Assembly: GCF_000334895.1 (NCBI RefSeq)
Contig: NZ_BAFM01000015.1
Location: forward strand, 1 to 64,000
Direction of reading: 5' to 3'
DNA from: Halococcus agarilyticus
Lineage (GTDB): Archaea; Halobacteriota; Halobacteria; Halobacteriales; Halococcaceae
DNA length: 64,000 nucleotides
Shown: positions 60,815-64,000 of the stretch, one piece after another
Position numbering within the stretch: the first letter of the stretch is position 1
How the letters are laid out: every line of letters starts with the position of its first letter
Program-made: the position numbers and the translations under genes
Notes under the pieces: model-generated
What the model was told of the DNA's origin: nothing
The model's database searches: none
What the model saw: the letters and a program-made list of their open reading frames with translations, nothing else

Positions 60815-61750
60815 TCAGCCGTCGTCGAGCACGTCGGTCTCGATCGTGGTGTCGTATCCGAGCCCGTCGAGCGGGAGCCTCGCGGTCTCGCCGTCGGGGA
60901 GTTCGACCACGGCGGTGAGGTCGACCCGGAGATCGGTGCGCTGTCCCCGTTCGAGGTGTGAGACCCACCACTCGTCGAGTTCGCCGTTGTCGATGGTCAC
61001 GTCCGCGCGTATCGTCTCCCGGCCCTCCGCGGGGATGGTGTACCCGCGAGCGGTGGTGCCGTTGCCGACGGTCACGTCGTTCATGGCGATCTCGTACTCG
61101 ATCCGGGAGATCGGATACGGGATGGATTTCGGGTTCGAGACGACGATATCGCTCGATAGCGTCGTCGTCCCCTCGGTCACGTCGCCCCACGTCGCGCTCG
61201 TCCGATCGACGACGAGGACGGGATCGTCGATCAGCGGGAGGCTCGCGTTCACCGGGCGCGGCTCCGTCGAGTTGAACGCGTCGGTGATTCCGGTCTCGAC
61301 GACTTCGGTCTCCCTGACGGTGGCGGTGCGGCCGAGCAGCGACGAGCGCACGCGTGCGGTCGCGACGAGACGCGTCCGCTCGCCGTTCCGGACGTGACTC
61401 GCCCACCACGCTGGAATCCGTCGATTGTCGATGGGGGTCGTGAGCCCGATCGTCGTGTTCCCCGTGGTGAGCCGGAACCCCTCCGTGGTGGCGGCCCCCA
61501 TCTCGATCCCGTTCATCGCGATGGTGTGGCCGACCGTGGCGTTGCTGAGGCGGACGCCGACCGGGTTCGGGTTGGCGACGATCACGTCGGTCTCGGCGAC
61601 GGTCGTGCTCGCGTTCACGCTCGCGAACCGGCTCTCGGTGGCGGCGACCGACGGTCGATCGACCACCCCGAACGCCACCGCGCCCGCGACGATCACGCAG
61701 AGAACGACGACGGCGAGCACGAGCGTCCGGAGCACGCTGCGGAGGCTCAT
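60815..61750 (-). CDS. LEA-type (WHy domain) membrane-anchored protein
   Basis: The 311-residue protein has an N-terminal membrane anchor (residues 8-30, LRTLVLAVVVLCVIVAG) and two LEA14/WHy-like domains (around 60-150 and 200-300) with VIVANPNPVGVRLSN and DIVVSNPKSIPYPIS. The start ATG 61750 begins at MSLRSVLRTLV; 61819 would add a non-hydrophobic leader. Function unknown, possibly stress protection at the surface. Confidence 0.8.
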   Translation of the reverse strand: MSLRSVLRTLVLAVVVLCVIVAGAVAFGVVDRPSVAATESRFASVNASTTVAETDVIVANPNPVGVRLSNATVGHTIAMNGIEMGAATTEGFRLTTGNTTIGLTTPIDNRRIPAWWASHVRNGERTRLVATARVRSSLLGRTATVRETEVVETGITDAFNSTEPRPVNASLPLIDDPVLVVDRTSATWGDVTEGTTTLSSDIVVSNPKSIPYPISRIEYEIAMNDVTVGNGTTARGYTIPAEGRETIRADVTIDNGELDEWWVSHLERGQRTDLRVDLTAVVELPDGETARLPLDGLGYDTTIETDVLDDG

Positions 61751-61847
61751 CGGCGGGGTGATCGCCTCATTGGAGGAGTTCGGGCCGGCGGCAGCATAAC
61801 CTCCGCGGCATGGAACCACCTAAGTCCCCGCGACCGATAGCGGTGGC

Positions 61848-62039
61848 ATGGCCACCGAAACCGTCGGGACCGATCGCGGCGTGGGATTCGCGGTGCTGTT
61901 CGGACTGCTCGGCCTCGCTGGCGCGCTCGTGGCGTTCGCCGCGGCGCTCGCACACAGTCAGGTCGTCGCGGCGTGGGGCTTTGCGGCCGCGGTGCTCGCC
62001 GGGGCGATCCTCGTCGTGGGGATCCACCTCTCCGGGTGA
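61848..62039 (+). CDS. small two-pass membrane protein
   Basis: The 63-residue protein has two hydrophobic helices (about 12-34 and 41-60) joined by HSQVVAAW, with short polar ends. Similar small proteins are common in haloarchaeal genomes (I recall a DUF7525-type family, not confirmed). A TATA-like cctaagtcc at about 61819 is 28 bp upstream. Confidence 0.65.
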   Translation: MATETVGTDRGVGFAVLFGLLGLAGALVAFAAALAHSQVVAAWGFAAAVLAGAILVVGIHLSG

Positions 62040-62103
62040 CGCCGCGCGGCCAGGCGTCGAATCGCTACAAAGGATTAAGGGCGTCACGACCGTAGTCTAC
62101 GTA

Positions 62104-62328
62104 ATGACCGACTTCACCGAGGAGGACCGCCGGATCCTCGCGTACCTCCACGACAGCGTCGCCCGTGGGGAGCGGTACTTCCGGTCGAAGAACATCGCCG
62201 ACCAGCTCGGCCTGAGCTCGAAACAGGTCGGCGTTCGCCTCCCGCGGCTGGCCGAGCGCACCGAGGACATCGAGATCGAGAAGTGGGGCCGCGCCAAGTC
62301 GACGACGTGGCGCGTCTCGCCGGGCTGA
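62104..62328 (+). CDS. small winged-helix protein
   Basis: The 74-residue protein reads MTDFTEEDRRILAYLHDSVA at the start and has YFRSKNIADQLGLSSKQVGV as a recognition helix and ERTEDIEIEKWGRAKSTTW as the wing. It looks like a compact DNA-binding protein conserved in haloarchaea (DUF7123-like in my recollection). The ATG at 62104 is used. Confidence 0.72.
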   Translation: MTDFTEEDRRILAYLHDSVARGERYFRSKNIADQLGLSSKQVGVRLPRLAERTEDIEIEKWGRAKSTTWRVSPG

Positions 62329-62487
62329 TCCCCGCAGTCGATCGGACAACTGCTCGACATCCCGAACGGTTCTCGTCGTCGTTCTTTCTTTCGAGTGAAG
62401 CAAATCGACCCGGATCTGTCTCGTCCCTTCGTTGCAAAACCGCTCACTCGTTCTCGACCCATCGGAGTCGAACGTCGCGGCAGTCGA

Positions 62488-63570
62488 TCACCCCTCCATG
62501 CCGCTGAACGAGAGTCCCCCCTCGATGTAGCGCTGGGCGAACAGGTACACGAGCATGATCGGTGTCGCGAAGGTGAGCGCGAACGCGGAGAAGCGCGCCC
62601 ACGGGATGGAGTACTCGCTGATGAGGGAGTACAGTCCGACGGGCAGGGTGTAGTTCTCGGTGCCGAGCAGGGTCTGGGCGACCACGAACTCCGTCCAGCC
62701 GGTGAGAAAGGTGAAGACGAACACCGTGGCGAGTCCCGCGGCCGAAAGCGGCAGGATGACCTCGGTGAGGACGCGCCACGGCGGCGCACCGTCGACGACG
62801 GCGGCCTCCTCGTACGAGACGGGGATGCCGTCCATGTACGTCTTCAGCAGCCACGTGTTGAACGGGACCGCGGTCGCCGCGTAGTATACCGCGAGCGCGA
62901 GCTTGCTGTCGTTGATGCCGAACTGGACGTAGACGGTGTACAGCCCGATCAACAGCGCGACGCCGAGCCCGCCGCCGACCTGGGTCATCAACACGTACAC
63001 GAACAGCACCTTCCGGCGTAGGATGAACTCCCGGCGCGAGAGCGCGTACGCCGCCGGTACCACCAGCGTCATGGCAATGACGACGGTCGGGATCGCGACC
63101 GTGAGGCTGTTCCAGAGGAACCCCTTGAACCCCGAGGGGTTCTCGACGCCGTACTGTGAGACGTCGAGGACGACGAGTTCCGGCGTGTCGACGACGATGG
63201 CGAGATCGGAAACGGGGACGTTCAGGGAGACGGTGTACGCCGGAACGACGAGATCGCCGACGACCCAGAGGAACGGCTGCAGCGACGGGTTCTTCGGGAG
63301 CAGCGCCAGCCCGCCCGACGAGTAGATCGAGCCTCCTGAGCCGGAGAGCGCGGCCGTGAGGATCCAGTAGATCGGGAACAGCAGGAGGAGAACGACGAGC
63401 AGGGCACCGAGGGTCGCCCCGACCGTCTTCAGCGGTTCGAGGGGTGATATTTTGCCGCGTCTGACCCCCTGTACCGTGTAGGCCGCATCCCGGGCGGCCG
63501 CCAGCGGTCGGAGCGCGAGGCTCCGGGCGTCCCCTTTCAGCCGGCGACCGATTCTGGTGACGAGACTCAC
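62488..63570 (-). CDS. sugar ABC transporter permease, MalG-type
   Basis: The 360-residue protein has six membrane segments and the EAA loop EEAAVVDGAPPWRVLTEVIL. A large exocytoplasmic insertion of about 80 residues lies between the first two helices (from SGSGGSIYSSGG to GVENPSGFKGF), as in MalG of maltose systems. GTG 63570 overlaps the upstream permease stop by 4 bp (GTGA). Together with its partner it would form the membrane channel; the ATPase and binding protein lie outside the window or were not seen. Confidence 0.9.
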   Translation of the reverse strand: MSLVTRIGRRLKGDARSLALRPLAAARDAAYTVQGVRRGKISPLEPLKTVGATLGALLVVLLLLFPIYWILTAALSGSGGSIYSSGGLALLPKNPSLQPFLWVVGDLVVPAYTVSLNVPVSDLAIVVDTPELVVLDVSQYGVENPSGFKGFLWNSLTVAIPTVVIAMTLVVPAAYALSRREFILRRKVLFVYVLMTQVGGGLGVALLIGLYTVYVQFGINDSKLALAVYYAATAVPFNTWLLKTYMDGIPVSYEEAAVVDGAPPWRVLTEVILPLSAAGLATVFVFTFLTGWTEFVVAQTLLGTENYTLPVGLYSLISEYSIPWARFSAFALTFATPIMLVYLFAQRYIEGGLSFSGMEG

Positions 63571-64000
63571 TGTTCGGCCACCCCGTCGGCGAGTCGCCCA
63601 CGCTTGACGTTGAGCCACATGAACGCGCCGATGAACGCCACGGCGACGAGGCTGATCGCCGCGCCACGACCGTACTCGGCGAACGAGAGCGCCTCGCGGT
63701 AGCCGTACACCACGATCAGCTCGTTCGCGCGGGCGGGGCCGCCCTGGTTGAACACGAACGGAATGAGGAACTGCTGGAACGACGCCGCGGCGGTGAGGAT
63801 CGACGCGAACAGCACGGGGCGTTTGATCGACGGCAGCGTCACGTGGACGAACCGCGAAACGTACCCCGCACCGTCGACTTTCGCCGCCTCGTGGAGCTCG
63901 CCGGGCACGTCTTGGAGCGCGCTCACCGTGATGATGACCATGAACGGGTACGCGAGCCACGCCTCCGTGATGTTGTACGCGAAGAAGGCCGACCAGCGAC
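63567..64000 (-). CDS. sugar ABC transporter permease, MalF-type (5' end beyond window)
   Basis: The C-terminal 143 residues are visible, with the EAA loop HEAAKVDGAGYVSRFVHVTL and a final membrane segment before VKRGRLADGVAEQ. It overlaps MalG and continues past 64000, with no start in view. It is the upstream partner of the MalG-type gene. Confidence 0.9.
   Translation of the reverse strand, partial: RWSAFFAYNITEAWLAYPFMVIITVSALQDVPGELHEAAKVDGAGYVSRFVHVTLPSIKRPVLFASILTAAASFQQFLIPFVFNQGGPARANELIVVYGYREALSFAEYGRGAAISLVAVAFIGAFMWLNVKRGRLADGVAEQ

Overview
The window is chromosomal DNA from an extremely halophilic archaeon (class Halobacteria). The evidence is high GC, strongly acidic proteins, TATA-like boxes about 25-30 bp before start codons with little or no leader, archaeal ribosomal stalk genes (L11-L1-L10-P1), a PGF-CTERM surface-protein type, HTH_10 (bacterio-opsin-activator) regulators, haloarchaeal gshA and a dacZ diadenylate cyclase. 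Genus cannot be fixed from sequence alone. Gene density is high, there are no rRNA genes, CRISPR arrays or recognisable insertion sequences, and one tRNA (Leu, anticodon UAG) is present.

Layout. 0.4-3.9 kb: phenylacetyl-CoA epoxygenase operon paaABCD plus a separate zinc-ribbon gene, with a divergent HTH_10 regulator and a 16-bp palindrome between them. 4.4-6.3 kb: gluconeogenic aldolase and fructose-bisphosphatase. 6.3-10.5 kb: a methyltransferase, a MacB/LolCDE-like ABC pair and a divergent LolA-like exported protein. 10.8-19.1 kb: acyl-CoA carboxyltransferase with an unusual N-terminal extension, an RNase-H-like nuclease, two PGF-CTERM glycoproteins sharing a nearly identical 448-bp core, then MaoC, CitE-like lyase and glutamate dehydrogenase genes. 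19.1-20.8 kb: a strongly structured intergenic element and a frameshifted TctA-like permease. 20.8-23.9 kb: ribosomal stalk operon interrupted by an amphi-Trp gene. 24-30.2 kb: flippase, small RHH-like and membrane proteins, alkaline-phosphatase-superfamily enzyme, DRG GTPase, membrane protein, tandem VOC protein. 30.3-36.4 kb: hydrolase and regulator, gshA, winged-helix regulator, coaD, half-size TFIIB-like protein, MOSC protein, tRNA-Leu followed by a tRNA-sized inverted repeat and a DUF433/DUF5615 toxin-antitoxin pair. 36.6-38.2 kb: dacZ-mscS. 38.2-49.6 kb: intergenic repeats, acyltransferase, purD, a frameshifted small gene, TIGR00341 membrane protein, Mn-catalase, DUF255 protein, thioredoxin, cysteine synthase, SdpI-like protein.

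49.6-56.6 kb is the most system-like region: two divergent gene sets spread from an intergenic region carrying inverted repeats. One side has TusA, DsrE-like, DUF302, a methyltransferase and a rhodanese-metallo-beta-lactamase fusion; the other has a second rhodanese-MBL fusion, two half-size YeeE/YedE transporters, a 29-codon ORF, a DUF2270 membrane protein and a cysteine-containing helix-turn-helix regulator. Together they look like a module for import, transfer and oxidation of sulfane sulfur. 56.7-64 kb: CinA-like protein, NAD-kinase-like protein, AbrB-PhoU regulator, lamin-tail lipoprotein, LEA-type protein, small proteins, and the 3' end of a sugar ABC transporter operon running off the right edge.

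Two genes (19.5-20.75 kb and 40.8-41.1 kb) each appear broken by a single-base deletion. Either these are real recent inactivations or the assembly has indel errors at those points.
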